Shown here: piece after piece, positions 1 through 6,774 of the stretch | Layout of the letters: each line of letters begins with the position of its first letter | How positions within the stretch are numbered: the first letter of the stretch is position 1 | Origin: an uncultured Oscillospiraceae bacterium | Lineage (GTDB): Bacteria; Bacillota; Clostridia; Oscillospirales; Acutalibacteraceae | Assembly: GCA_900549055.1 (NCBI GenBank) | Contig: URNB01000089.1 | Location: forward strand, 1-8,966 | Direction of reading: 5' to 3' | Length of the DNA: 8,966 nt | Notes under the pieces: model-generated | Seen by the model: only the letters and a program-made list of their open reading frames with translations | Told to the model about the DNA's origin: nothing | Database searches by the model: none | Position numbers and translations under genes: made by a program

Positions 1-10
1 AACAAAACTC

Positions 11-44
11 ATAACCCTAAATCTCGCTTGAAATTTAGGGTTAT
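11..44 (-). terminator. hairpin downstream of nagA, possible terminator
   Basis: A perfect 12-bp inverted repeat (ATAACCCTAAAT at 11-22, ATTTAGGGTTAT at 33-44) encloses a 10-base loop. It lies about 60 bases past the nagA stop. Read on the minus strand it is followed by a short T-rich tail (GAGTTTTGTT), weaker than a classic U-tract. A second small hairpin (GCCGT at 61-65, ACGGC at 70-74, loop GTAT) lies between it and the gene. A terminator for nagBA is the likely role, but the weak T-run and the nearby window edge limit certainty. Confidence 0.5.
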
Positions 45-101
45 TCGACAGACTGCAGCCGCCGTGTATACGGCAGCTCACTAATATCGGAAAGCAATCC
101 T

Positions 102-1289
102 TTATTTAACGGCCTTTCCGTTTGATATAACGCCCGTAACTGCCATTTCACGGTTTACAAGCACCATATCCGCGTCCATACCGTTTTGTATTCTGCCCTT
201 TGTGTTTCCGAGCCGCGAAAGCCTTGCGGGCGTACCCGAAAGCATTACCGACGCGTCGGTAAGGGATATTCCGTAATCAAGGCAGAGAACCTTTAAGCAC
301 CTGTCCATTGTGGCAATGCTCCCCGCAAATGAGGACATATCGGGCAGCTTTGCAACTCCGCTGTCCACAATAACGTCAGTGCCGTTTTTAAGACCTCCGA
401 GCTTGCCAAACTTCATATCCGTTCCGGAAATCCGCATGGCGTCGGTTATTGCCGCAACGGAATTTACGCCTTTAATTTTAAGCGCCAGCCTTAAAATATC
501 TCGCGGAATGTGCTTACCGTCGCATATCAGCTCGACCGTCACGCCCGAATTAAGGTATGCCGCCTCCACAATACCGCCATATACCGTCTGTCCTTCTTTA
601 TGGTAGGTCGTAACGGCGTTATAAAAGTGGGTCACATGCGAAAATCCGCAGTCAATTCCCCGCTGCGCCTCTTCGGAATCGGCATTTGAATGGGCTATTG
701 CGCAAAGTATTCCGTTATCGGTCATACAGCGCGCAAATTCATCTGCTCCCTGTAATTCAGGGGCAGCGTCCCAGCGGAGAATATCGCCGTCGGCTGTTTT
801 CAAAAGCCTTTCAACCTCGTTCATATCGGGCAGCCGCAATATATTCATCGGCTGCGCGCCGCCGCTTTTAGCCGAAGCTCCCGAAAAATACGGCCCCTCT
901 AAATGAACACCCGGAGTCAGAGCACCGTATTTGCTGTTTTTCCGAAAGCTCTTAAAGGTTTTTAAAAACGCCGTGAGATCCTTTTCCGAAGCCGACATTG
1001 CGGTGGGAACAAGCGTTGTTGTTCCGTGCTGCAAATGGGACTTTACCGCCGTTTCAAACGCTTCGGGAGTGGCGTCCATAAAGTCTGCTCCGCCGCCGCC
1101 GTGAATATGTATATCAATAAATCCCGGCAAAAGATAATTTCCCTCGGCATTTATTATTTCGGTATTTTCGGGTGGATCGCCCCTAAAATCGCAGTCGGAT
1201 ATTTTGCCGTTTAGGGTTAAAACATTGCATGAATGTTTAATACTGTCCGGAAAAACGACCGCCGCGTTTTTTATAAGCAGGTTTTTCAT
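102..1289 (-). CDS. nagA: N-acetylglucosamine-6-phosphate deacetylase
   Basis: A cytoplasmic amidohydrolase-superfamily enzyme (395 aa, the usual length) that converts GlcNAc-6-phosphate to glucosamine-6-phosphate and acetate, the first committed step of GlcNAc use. Visible motifs: the HxH metal site in GFIDIHIHGGG (H61, H63), HLEGPYF with metal ligand E131, AIAH (H200), HVTHFYNAV (H221, N224), DGKH (H260), and ITDAM carrying the expected catalytic aspartate D283. The C-terminal part returns to the small beta-sandwich (MDADMVLVNREM). There is no signal peptide. The ATG overlaps the stop of the upstream nagB-like gene by one base (TAATG) and has no good Shine-Dalgarno of its own, so translation is probably coupled. 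All key residues are present and no damage is seen. The assignment is firm; substrate preference within GlcNAc-6-P-like sugars is inferred from the family. Confidence 0.95.
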   Translation of the reverse strand: MKNLLIKNAAVVFPDSIKHSCNVLTLNGKISDCDFRGDPPENTEIINAEGNYLLPGFIDIHIHGGGGADFMDATPEAFETAVKSHLQHGTTTLVPTAMSASEKDLTAFLKTFKSFRKNSKYGALTPGVHLEGPYFSGASAKSGGAQPMNILRLPDMNEVERLLKTADGDILRWDAAPELQGADEFARCMTDNGILCAIAHSNADSEEAQRGIDCGFSHVTHFYNAVTTYHKEGQTVYGGIVEAAYLNSGVTVELICDGKHIPRDILRLALKIKGVNSVAAITDAMRISGTDMKFGKLGGLKNGTDVIVDSGVAKLPDMSSFAGSIATMDRCLKVLCLDYGISLTDASVMLSGTPARLSRLGNTKGRIQNGMDADMVLVNREMAVTGVISNGKAVK

Positions 1290-2140
1290 TATTTATTGTA
1301 AATTCTGATTTCCGATACAGGGCACTGCAGCGCTACCGCCGCGGCATAAAGCATGGCGTCGGGGTGGTTCTGGAAAAGCGAACAGGGTACGCTTGCGGTT
1401 ACAGGTCCGTGCAGCACCTTTCTGAGCGCCGCCGCGTTCCAGTCTCTCGGCATACACATGCGCACCTTTTTCGCCCTGAAAATTTCTTTCATTCCTACGG
1501 TTATGCACCAATTGGGTATAGCGTCAAGGTTTGCGCCGCAGTTCATATATGCGTTTATCGTTTTGGTTTCTCTTGTTATTTTCAAAACGCGGGTGCGGCG
1601 CTCTGCAAATTCCTCGGGCGTAACGTTCTCGCCGGGCTCGGGCGGCTCGTTAAAGGCGTAATGTCCGTTAATCCCCACTCCGCCGAACACCATATCCAGC
1701 TTGCCGTATTTATCTATTATTTCCATTATTTTGCCCTCGTTGCCCGGCTCGGGGAAAAATCTGTTTTCTGGCAGAACATTAAGCTCCGGGTCTACCTTGC
1801 TGTAAAATGTTCTTTCCATACCGCCGCGGAAAGAAAGCGGGTCGTCCTTATCAATATAGGTCTTCTCGTCTTTAAGGTACTCATCCATATTGATAAACAC
1901 ACAGTTTTTAAGCGATACTCGGTATTTGTTTACAAGCTCGGCTATTCTCGCATAGGGGCCTAACGGGCCGTAAGGCACTATCATAACCGTCGGCTCGCCC
2001 TTTTTGTTGTTTTCGGCTATGACCTCCAGCACCTCAATAGCGACCTTCCAGTACATATCCACCTCATGCTCGCAGACATTCAGCTTGATTTTTGAGCCTT
2101 TTCCTACCTCTGACGGCGGAATTAAATTGATGTTTTCCAT
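1289..2140 (-). CDS. nagB: NagB-like glucosamine-6-phosphate deaminase
   Basis: Predicted to isomerise and deaminate glucosamine-6-phosphate to fructose-6-phosphate and ammonia, directly after NagA. I chose the ATG at 2140 (283 aa) because a strong GGAGGA (complement of 2151-2156) lies 10 bases upstream; an in-frame start at 2179 would add 13 residues but lacks such a site. Family signatures: FINMDEYL (D86), GGVGINGHYAFNEP (H160, E165), CITVGM, and LHGPVTASVPCSLFQNHPDA near the C terminus. Residue N158 replaces the aspartate found in E. coli NagB; as I recall, asparagine also occurs there in Bacillus NagB. Oddly, the N-terminal phosphate loop, normally like PTGSTP, reads VPYGPLGPY (about 55-63), which marks a divergent NagB-like subfamily. 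First gene of the operon with nagA. The NagB/RpiA/CoA-transferase superfamily is certain; exact substrate is supported mainly by the neighbour. Confidence 0.82.
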   Translation of the reverse strand: MENINLIPPSEVGKGSKIKLNVCEHEVDMYWKVAIEVLEVIAENNKKGEPTVMIVPYGPLGPYARIAELVNKYRVSLKNCVFINMDEYLKDEKTYIDKDDPLSFRGGMERTFYSKVDPELNVLPENRFFPEPGNEGKIMEIIDKYGKLDMVFGGVGINGHYAFNEPPEPGENVTPEEFAERRTRVLKITRETKTINAYMNCGANLDAIPNWCITVGMKEIFRAKKVRMCMPRDWNAAALRKVLHGPVTASVPCSLFQNHPDAMLYAAAVALQCPVSEIRIYNK

Positions 2141-2150
2141 TATAATCAGC

Positions 2151-2156
2151 TCCTCC
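2151..2156 (-). promoter_or_regulatory. ribosome binding site of the nagB-like gene
   Basis: Forward TCCTCC reads GGAGGA on the minus strand, ending 10 bases before the ATG at 2140. It decides the start: the upstream in-frame ATG at 2179 would place this site inside the coding region. Confidence 0.85.
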
Positions 2157-2172
2157 TGAATTATATTAAATA

Positions 2173-2201
2173 TTGACAAATATTTTTCTTTACACTATAA
2201 T
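2173..2201 (+). promoter_or_regulatory. consensus sigma-A promoter for the AraC-family gene
   Basis: TTGACA (2173-2178), a 17-base spacer and TATAAT (2196-2201) form a full consensus promoter pointing to the regulator gene. Transcription would begin near 2208, giving a leader of about 80 bases. The regulator is thus likely made constitutively unless repressed at the downstream repeats. Confidence 0.85.
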
Positions 2202-2230
2202 TATACTACGCAAAAGGAAAAAGTACATAC
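2200..2230 (-). promoter_or_regulatory. candidate nagBA promoter with no -35 match
   Basis: On the minus strand TATAAT occurs at 2205-2200. It shares bases with the opposite-strand -10, together forming the palindrome TATAATTATA (2196-2205). At the expected -35 position (complement of 2223-2228) the hexamer is ATGTAC, a poor match, and 16- or 18-base spacers are no better. A good -10 without a -35 is typical of promoters needing an activator, which fits the divergent AraC-family gene. Confidence 0.55.
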
Positions 2231-2271
2231 ACAAAATCAACCAATTACTGCACAAATATTATATTTTTGTG
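2230..2271. promoter_or_regulatory. CACAAA repeats, candidate AraC-type operator
   Basis: CACAAA occurs at 2230-2235 and again at 2251-2256, exactly 21 bp (two helical turns) apart. An inverted copy, TTTGTG, sits at 2266-2271. Direct half-sites about 21 bp apart are the usual layout for AraC-family monomers bound in tandem. From a nagBA start near 2193 the half-sites fall at roughly -37 and -58, where an activator could replace the missing -35. The repeat is seen directly; its role is inferred. Confidence 0.45.
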
Positions 2272-2290
2272 AAAGCAAGGGGATATTATT

Positions 2291-3130
2291 ATGGCATACT
2301 TACCACTTTCGTTTTCATCAGATATTCCTACCACCGCGTTTATGCACGTTAACAACTGCGGAACGCTGCTGCTTACCGACCAGGACTATATAATAGACCG
2401 ACCCGACGGGCGCTCGGATTATTTGCTTTTGTATATTGCGCGCGGAATCGGTTATATAACAATAGCGAATAAGGAATATACCGTATATGAAAAGCAGGCA
2501 TTTATTTTACACCCGTACGAGCATCAAAGATACCGCTTTGAAAAAAAGGACAATACCGTTAACTACTGGGTGCATTTCAACGGTACGCAATGCACGCCGA
2601 TAATAAAAGCTCTCCGCCTTAACTCGATTAATATTTTAAGGCTGAATATCGATACGCTCGACATTGAACAGATGCTGTACCGCCTGTGTCACGAATACAC
2701 TAGGCAGGAGCCGTGCTATGAGCAGATCTGTTCGGGACTGCTTATATCCATACTCGGGCTTATAAGCCGCTCGATATTCCATTCCGAAATAAAGCAAAGA
2801 AAAGAAAAAAACGAGCTGATTGAGCAAATCATCAGCGAATTTTACACCTCAATGCAAAACCCGGTTATTATTAACGAATTGGCGAAGAAGTTTTCCATTT
2901 CAACAAATTACCTTATAAGGGAGTTTAAAAAGAGCACGGGCAAAACTCCGGCGCAGTACGCAATAGACATGCGTATTAAAAAGGCGGAGGAATTGCTCCT
3001 TTTCAGCAACTATACAAACGCTCAGATTTCCGAATTTTTAGGCTTTTCAAATTATTCTTATTTTTCGCGGCTTTTTAAAAAACACACCGGCGTTACGCCT
3101 AACGATTATCGGGCGCATAAAAATATGTGA
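2291..3130 (+). CDS. AraC-family transcriptional regulator
   Basis: A 279-aa one-component regulator. Residues about 20-110 look like a cupin-type AraC sensing domain (LLLYIARGIGYITI, FILHPYEHQRYRF, NYWVHFNGTQ). Residues about 175-279 form the double helix-turn-helix DNA-binding domain: first HTH around INELAKKFSIS...LIREFKKSTGKTP (194-220), second around NAQISEFLGFSNYSYFSRLFKKHTGVTP (243-270). AGGGG at 2278-2282 sits 8 bases before the ATG. No membrane segment. It is divergent from nagBA with a shared control region, so the most economical model is sugar-responsive activation of that operon; it could also act on the rhamnosidase gene about 760 bp downstream. The ligand is not readable from sequence. 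The protein is intact and the family call is firm. Confidence 0.93.
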   Translation: MAYLPLSFSSDIPTTAFMHVNNCGTLLLTDQDYIIDRPDGRSDYLLLYIARGIGYITIANKEYTVYEKQAFILHPYEHQRYRFEKKDNTVNYWVHFNGTQCTPIIKALRLNSINILRLNIDTLDIEQMLYRLCHEYTRQEPCYEQICSGLLISILGLISRSIFHSEIKQRKEKNELIEQIISEFYTSMQNPVIINELAKKFSISTNYLIREFKKSTGKTPAQYAIDMRIKKAEELLLFSNYTNAQISEFLGFSNYSYFSRLFKKHTGVTPNDYRAHKNM

Positions 3131-3132
3131 GA

Positions 3133-3170
3133 CGGGGTTTTGGCAAGCAAACATAATCCTCAAAATCCCG
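3133..3170 (+). other. hairpin after the AraC-family gene, no U-tract
   Basis: CGGGGTTTTGG (3133-3143) can pair with TCAAAATCCCG (3160-3170): 11 pairs including two G-U, with a 16-base loop. It starts three bases after the stop codon, but what follows is CAAGAAAAG, not a T-run. It could protect the mRNA 3' end or be a degenerate terminator. Confidence 0.35.
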
Positions 3171-3224
3171 CAAGAAAAGTTTGTAAAACCGCAAATCGCT
3201 TACATTTTTCTTTATAACCTTAGT

Positions 3225-3892
3225 GTGACAGAAATGAAAGAATCACTTATAACGGATATAAACAATTATATTTCGTTTCTTACTTCAATGGACTATTATG
3301 TAACCGTGCACGGAAAGCGAATCGCCGGGCTGCCGGAGCATAATGTTCACAACAACCCGTTTTGTTTATTTGTAAAAACAAATTCAGCCGCCCGGGAATA
3401 CCGCGTGAACTGCCAGCAAAATGACGGCGGTGGCTTTCACAACGGTCAGATTTTTTACTACGGTACAAAGATCTCGGCAATAAAAAAAGCTTGAAATAGA
3501 TACCGAAAGCGTTTATTATAAAAATAACGGCAGGCATTTCATTGCCGAAAACCGCTTTGAAAACGGCATCCATAACGACTGCTTAACCCTATCGACCGCA
3601 GCGGATGCCGATGAAACCGTTCTTACCTTTGATATTCAAAAGGATACTTCCGCCGTTTACTGAAAAGGGTATCCTGCAAAGCACAGGCAAAACGGAAGCA
3701 GAGGTATATATAATCGGAAGAAAGGTATCCGAAAGGAATTGACTTACACCCGACAGCAACTAGATCTACAGCTTTTTTGAGGATGAATTTATAATTCCGC
3801 GCAAATATTTTTCCGATTGCGATAAGGCGGTCATGAAAATTGTTTACAAATCAAAAAAACGAAAGCTATTACAGCATAAAAGGAGACTTTTC
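3225..3892 (+). pseudogene. decayed gene: PocR-like sensor fragment plus unidentified remnant
   Basis: No intact gene lies between the AraC-family regulator and the rhamnosidase. The first piece (GTG at 3225, or ATG at 3234, to 3494) begins MKESLITDINNYISFL and contains HNNPFCLFVKTNSAA...NCQQ. This resembles the N-terminal PocR-type sensing domain of some clostridial AraC-family regulators, seemingly with an internal deletion before HNNPFC. It stops after SAIKKA. Removing one A from the A-run at 3482-3488 would join it to a second frame (KKLEIDTESVYYKNNG..., to TGA at 3661). A third frame then carries TEAEVYIIGRKVSER and SFFEDEFIIPRKYFS, interrupted by TGA at 3740 and TAG at 3761. This tail reads like an end of a beta-rich protein that I cannot name. 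Multiple lesions argue for real decay rather than one sequencing slip. The sensor similarity is from memory of the family and is tentative. Confidence 0.6.
3881..3886 (+). promoter_or_regulatory. ribosome binding site of the rhamnosidase gene
   Basis: AGGAGA, 7 bases before the ATG at 3894. It favours that ATG over the in-frame TTG at 3840, which has no such site. Confidence 0.8.
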
Positions 3893-3893
3893 A

Positions 3894-6152
3894 ATGGATT
3901 TTCCGCAAGCATTTATATCCGCAGGAGCAGAATACGCGGATATAGAGCACTTTGTACCCGCGCCCTTTTTCAGAAAAAAATTTACTGCCGGTAAAACAGA
4001 AACCGCCGAAATTATAATAGGTGCGGCGGGGTTTTACAGGCTGTTTCTTAACGGTAAGGATATTACAAAGGGCTTTCTGGCACCGTATATCAGCAACCCG
4101 GACGATATTATTTATTATGACCGCTATGATGTGAGCGGTCTTATAAACGAGGGCGAAAATATAATCGCCGTGCTTTTGGGCAACGGCTTGCAGAATAACT
4201 CAGGCGGGGCAATTTGGGATTTTGATAAAGCCCCGTGGCGCGCCGCGCCGAGCTTTGCCCTACGGCTTAATATGACCGATTCGGACGGAAATACAACGGC
4301 AATCGAAAGCGATGAAAGCTTTAAGGTCTGCGATTCTCCGATATTATTTGATGATTACCGCTGCGGCGAATATTATGACGCGAGGCTTGAAATTTCGGAT
4401 TTTCATACTGCGGATTTTGACGATTCAGGCTTTAAGAACGCGGTAAATACCTCTGCACCGCGCGGAGAAAAAAGACTTTGCACCGCCGACCCCGTTCGTA
4501 TTTACGGGGAGTTAAAGCCTGTTTCCGTTAAACGCTGTGAAAACGGCTGGCTTTACGATTTCGGGGAGAATAATACCGGCGTTTGCAGGCTTTCGGTAAA
4601 CGCAAAAGCGGGGCAGAAAATTACCCTGCGTTACGGCGAATGGCTGAAAGACGGAAGCTTATGTCTCGATAATATCCGTTTTGCGCAGCAAAGCGATTTT
4701 CAAAAGGATTTTGTTCAAAAAAGCGAGTATATCTGCAAGGACGGGAATCAGACCCATACACCGAGCTTTATATATAACGGTTTCCGCTATGTGCTGGCAG
4801 AGGGTATAACCGAGGAGCAGGCGAACGCAGACCTGCTTACCTACCTTAAAATAAGCTCGCTGCCGGATTGCGCGGGGGAATTCGCCTGCTCTGATGAGAT
4901 TATAAACAAAATACAGGAAGCCGCAGTCCGTTCGGATATTTCAAACTTCAATTATTTCCCGACCGACTGCCCGCAAAGGGAAAAGAACGGCTGGACAGCA
5001 GACGCTTCCCTTTCAGCAGAGCAAATGCTTTTGAATTTGTACCCCGAAAAATGCTATAAAGAGTGGATGCGCAGCATTTACAAGGCGCTGAACGATAACG
5101 GTCAGCTGCCCGGCATTATTCCGACCGGCGGCTGGGGGTATCATTGGGGCAACGGCCCTGCATGGGATAATGTCATAATAAACCTGCCGTATTTCACCTA
5201 TAAATACCGTGGCGATAAAGAAATATTGGAGGAGCTCTCAACTCCGTTAATGCGGTATTTGAACTACCTGTTTTCAAGGTTCGGAGAAGACGGGATTATG
5301 GAAATAGGGCTGGGCGACTGGTGTCCTCCGGGGGTTAAAGAGGATGAATTTAAAACTCCGCTTGCCGTGACCGATACTATATTGACTTACGATATAGCGG
5401 TAAAATCCGCATTTGTGTATGAGGTATTAGGGCAGCAGCCGCAAAGACAATTTGCGCTGGCGCTTGCCGAAAGGGTAAAGTCGGCGTTCAGAGAAAAACT
5501 CTTTAACAAAGAAACCGGCAAAATTAAGGGCGGCACCCAAACGGGGCAGGCAATGGCGATATATTACGGTCTGCTCACGGAAGAGGAAAAGCCGAAAGCG
5601 CTTAAATTGCTCATTAAATATATAGATTATGAAAACGGGCATTTTTACACAGGTGTGCTCGGCGGTAGGGTGCTCTACCGCGTGCTTGCCGAAAACGGTC
5701 ATGTGGATTTAGCTTATAATATGATAGTAAGACCCGATTATCCGTCCTACGGCAACTGGATAAAGCGGGGCGCTACCACGCTTTGGGAGGGCTTTTACCC
5801 CGATGGCGGCAGAGTGTTATCGCTCAATCACCATTTTTGGGGCGATATTTCGGCATGGTTCTATACATACCTTGCAGGTATAAAAATAAACCCAACGGGC
5901 AGGGATGTGACGAATGTTGATATTGCGCCGCTTTTCCCAGAAAAGCTGAACAGTGTCTGTGCGCATTACGATACGCCGAACGGCAAAATTGCAATCAATT
6001 GGGAGCGTACCGATGAAAATTCGTTTATTTTAAAAATAACCGCGGCTGAAAAGCTGCACGGAAAAATCCTTTTGCCCGAGGGCTTTACCTTTGAAGACGG
6101 TACGCACAAAGCAGAGCTTAAAAGCGGAGAATTTGCAATCAAACGCCTATAA
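3894..6152 (+). CDS. alpha-L-rhamnosidase, glycoside hydrolase family 78
   Basis: An inverting GH78 hydrolase that releases terminal L-rhamnose from glycans or plant glycosides. With the ATG at 3894 it is 752 aa, shorter than many family members (about 850-1000). There is no signal peptide, so it probably acts inside the cell on imported oligosaccharides. Order: N-terminal rhamnosidase domain (RLFLNGKDITKGFLAPY, then YDVSGLINEGENIIAVLLGNG), concanavalin-like domain (YDFGENNTGV, about 221-230), alpha/alpha barrel (about 325-660), and C-terminal beta domain (YDTPNGKIAINWE). PTDCPQREKNGWTADA carries D358, E363 and D370, and GATTLWEGF carries E632. Their spacing equals that of the four acidic active-site residues I recall for Bacillus sp. 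GL1 RhaB (D567, E572, D579, E841). NHHFWG (645-650) is also conserved. It stands alone between the decayed gene and a terminator; no clear promoter is visible upstream. Aglycone preference cannot be read. Confidence 0.93.
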   Translation: MDFPQAFISAGAEYADIEHFVPAPFFRKKFTAGKTETAEIIIGAAGFYRLFLNGKDITKGFLAPYISNPDDIIYYDRYDVSGLINEGENIIAVLLGNGLQNNSGGAIWDFDKAPWRAAPSFALRLNMTDSDGNTTAIESDESFKVCDSPILFDDYRCGEYYDARLEISDFHTADFDDSGFKNAVNTSAPRGEKRLCTADPVRIYGELKPVSVKRCENGWLYDFGENNTGVCRLSVNAKAGQKITLRYGEWLKDGSLCLDNIRFAQQSDFQKDFVQKSEYICKDGNQTHTPSFIYNGFRYVLAEGITEEQANADLLTYLKISSLPDCAGEFACSDEIINKIQEAAVRSDISNFNYFPTDCPQREKNGWTADASLSAEQMLLNLYPEKCYKEWMRSIYKALNDNGQLPGIIPTGGWGYHWGNGPAWDNVIINLPYFTYKYRGDKEILEELSTPLMRYLNYLFSRFGEDGIMEIGLGDWCPPGVKEDEFKTPLAVTDTILTYDIAVKSAFVYEVLGQQPQRQFALALAERVKSAFREKLFNKETGKIKGGTQTGQAMAIYYGLLTEEEKPKALKLLIKYIDYENGHFYTGVLGGRVLYRVLAENGHVDLAYNMIVRPDYPSYGNWIKRGATTLWEGFYPDGGRVLSLNHHFWGDISAWFYTYLAGIKINPTGRDVTNVDIAPLFPEKLNSVCAHYDTPNGKIAINWERTDENSFILKITAAEKLHGKILLPEGFTFEDGTHKAELKSGEFAIKRL

Positions 6153-6164
6153 TACCGAATAACA

Positions 6165-6225
6165 AAAAAGCTGCTGCCGCAAGCGGATAAAACCGCAAAC
6201 GGCAGCAGCCTTTTTGTTCTTTTTT
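6165..6225. terminator. bidirectional intrinsic terminator
   Basis: GCTGCTGCCG (6170-6179) pairs perfectly with CGGCAGCAGC (6200-6209). An inner GCGG/CCGC stem (6183-6186, 6193-6196) caps the hairpin with an ATAAAA loop. On the plus strand it is followed by TTTTTGTTCTTTTT (6211-6224); on the minus strand the A-run before the left arm (6164-6169) supplies a T-run. It sits between convergent genes and serves both. Confidence 0.93.
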
Positions 6226-6763
6226 AAACGCTTTTGCCCATTTCATAGGCGTCTTTCATTGCCTTATGAGTTTTGATTTCGCCCTTGTCATGAACGCCGT
6301 TGCCTATAATAACGCCCTTTTCGTTTGCGCCCTCTACGCAGTCTGCATAGACGCGGAAGCATGCAAGGGTGGTATCTGCCGAAGAAAGGGCGGTATCCGC
6401 CATAGTCACAATGTAGTAAAAATCCTTGTTTTCAACCTCTGTCCACCTTGCAACGGTGCGGTCTATAACCGCCTTAAGCTGTGCGCAAATCGAGTAAAAA
6501 TACACGGGAGACGCCAAAACCAAAACATCCGCATAAATCATCTTTTGCAAAAGCTCCGCCATATCGTCGGGCTGTACGCATTTCCCGCCGTTTTTTGCGC
6601 AATAGTAGCAGCCGATACACGGCGCAACCTTTTTCTCCGCCACTCTTATTTTTTCGACCTCGTTGCCGCCGTCAATCGCGTCGCGCATAAATTCATCGCA
6701 TAATAAATCGGAATTGCCGCTTTTTCTGGGGCTGCCCGATAAAATCAAAACTTTTTTACTCAT
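6224..6763 (-). CDS. flavodoxin-fold FMN oxidoreductase, iron-sulfur flavoprotein-like
   Basis: A 179-aa cytoplasmic protein of the NADPH-dependent FMN reductase / flavodoxin-fold group. SGSPRKSGNS (9-18) is the FMN phosphate-binding loop, and LASPVYFYSICAQLKAVIDR (83-102) is the second flavin-contacting segment. Four cysteines, C49, C52, C55 and C62, give CX2CX2CX6C, which matches the compact cluster motif (CX2CX2CX4-7C) of iron-sulfur flavoproteins such as methanogen Isf; a 4Fe-4S cluster is therefore possible though not proven. DDM (66-68) follows the last cysteine, as is usual in this group. Last gene of the minus-strand redox operon, 11 bases after the alcohol dehydrogenase stop, with a weak GGTGA site close to its ATG. 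It ends next to the shared terminator. The electron donor and acceptor are unknown. Confidence 0.88.
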   Translation of the reverse strand: MSKKVLILSGSPRKSGNSDLLCDEFMRDAIDGGNEVEKIRVAEKKVAPCIGCYYCAKNGGKCVQPDDMAELLQKMIYADVLVLASPVYFYSICAQLKAVIDRTVARWTEVENKDFYYIVTMADTALSSADTTLACFRVYADCVEGANEKGVIIGNGVHDKGEIKTHKAMKDAYEMGKSV

Positions 6764-6774
6764 TTTTTCACCGA

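Noticed and set aside
1364..1963. A 199-codon open frame on the plus strand, opposite the nagB-like gene
   Set aside because: It lies entirely inside a well-supported gene on the other strand, has no recognisable domain, and has no ribosome binding site; it is a shadow frame.
2269..2285. Possible CcpA cre site near TGTGAAAGCAAGG before the AraC-family gene
   Set aside because: Only the left half resembles the consensus; the right half of the palindrome is missing.
2141..2290. GntR-type NagR operator in the nag control region
   Set aside because: No palindrome resembling the TGGTATAGACCA-type site is seen; the only repeated element is CACAAA.
3709..3714. TATAAT as a possible -10 for the rhamnosidase gene
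   Set aside because: No -35 hexamer resembling TTGACA at 16-18 bases upstream, and the stretch reads as decayed coding sequence.
3840..3893. TTG start giving an 18-residue longer rhamnosidase
   Set aside because: The added residues do not look like family sequence and overlap the decayed gene; the ATG at 3894 has a good AGGAGA site 7 bases upstream.
4964..5013. TADA in place of the more familiar TGDA in the GH78 active-site motif, considered as loss of function
   Set aside because: All four acidic residues are in place with correct spacing, and alanine here seems to be an ordinary variant in clostridial members.
6266..6703. A 145-codon open frame on the plus strand, opposite the FMN protein gene
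   Set aside because: Cysteine- and alanine-rich translation with no known domain, antisense to a conserved enzyme with clear motifs; a shadow frame.
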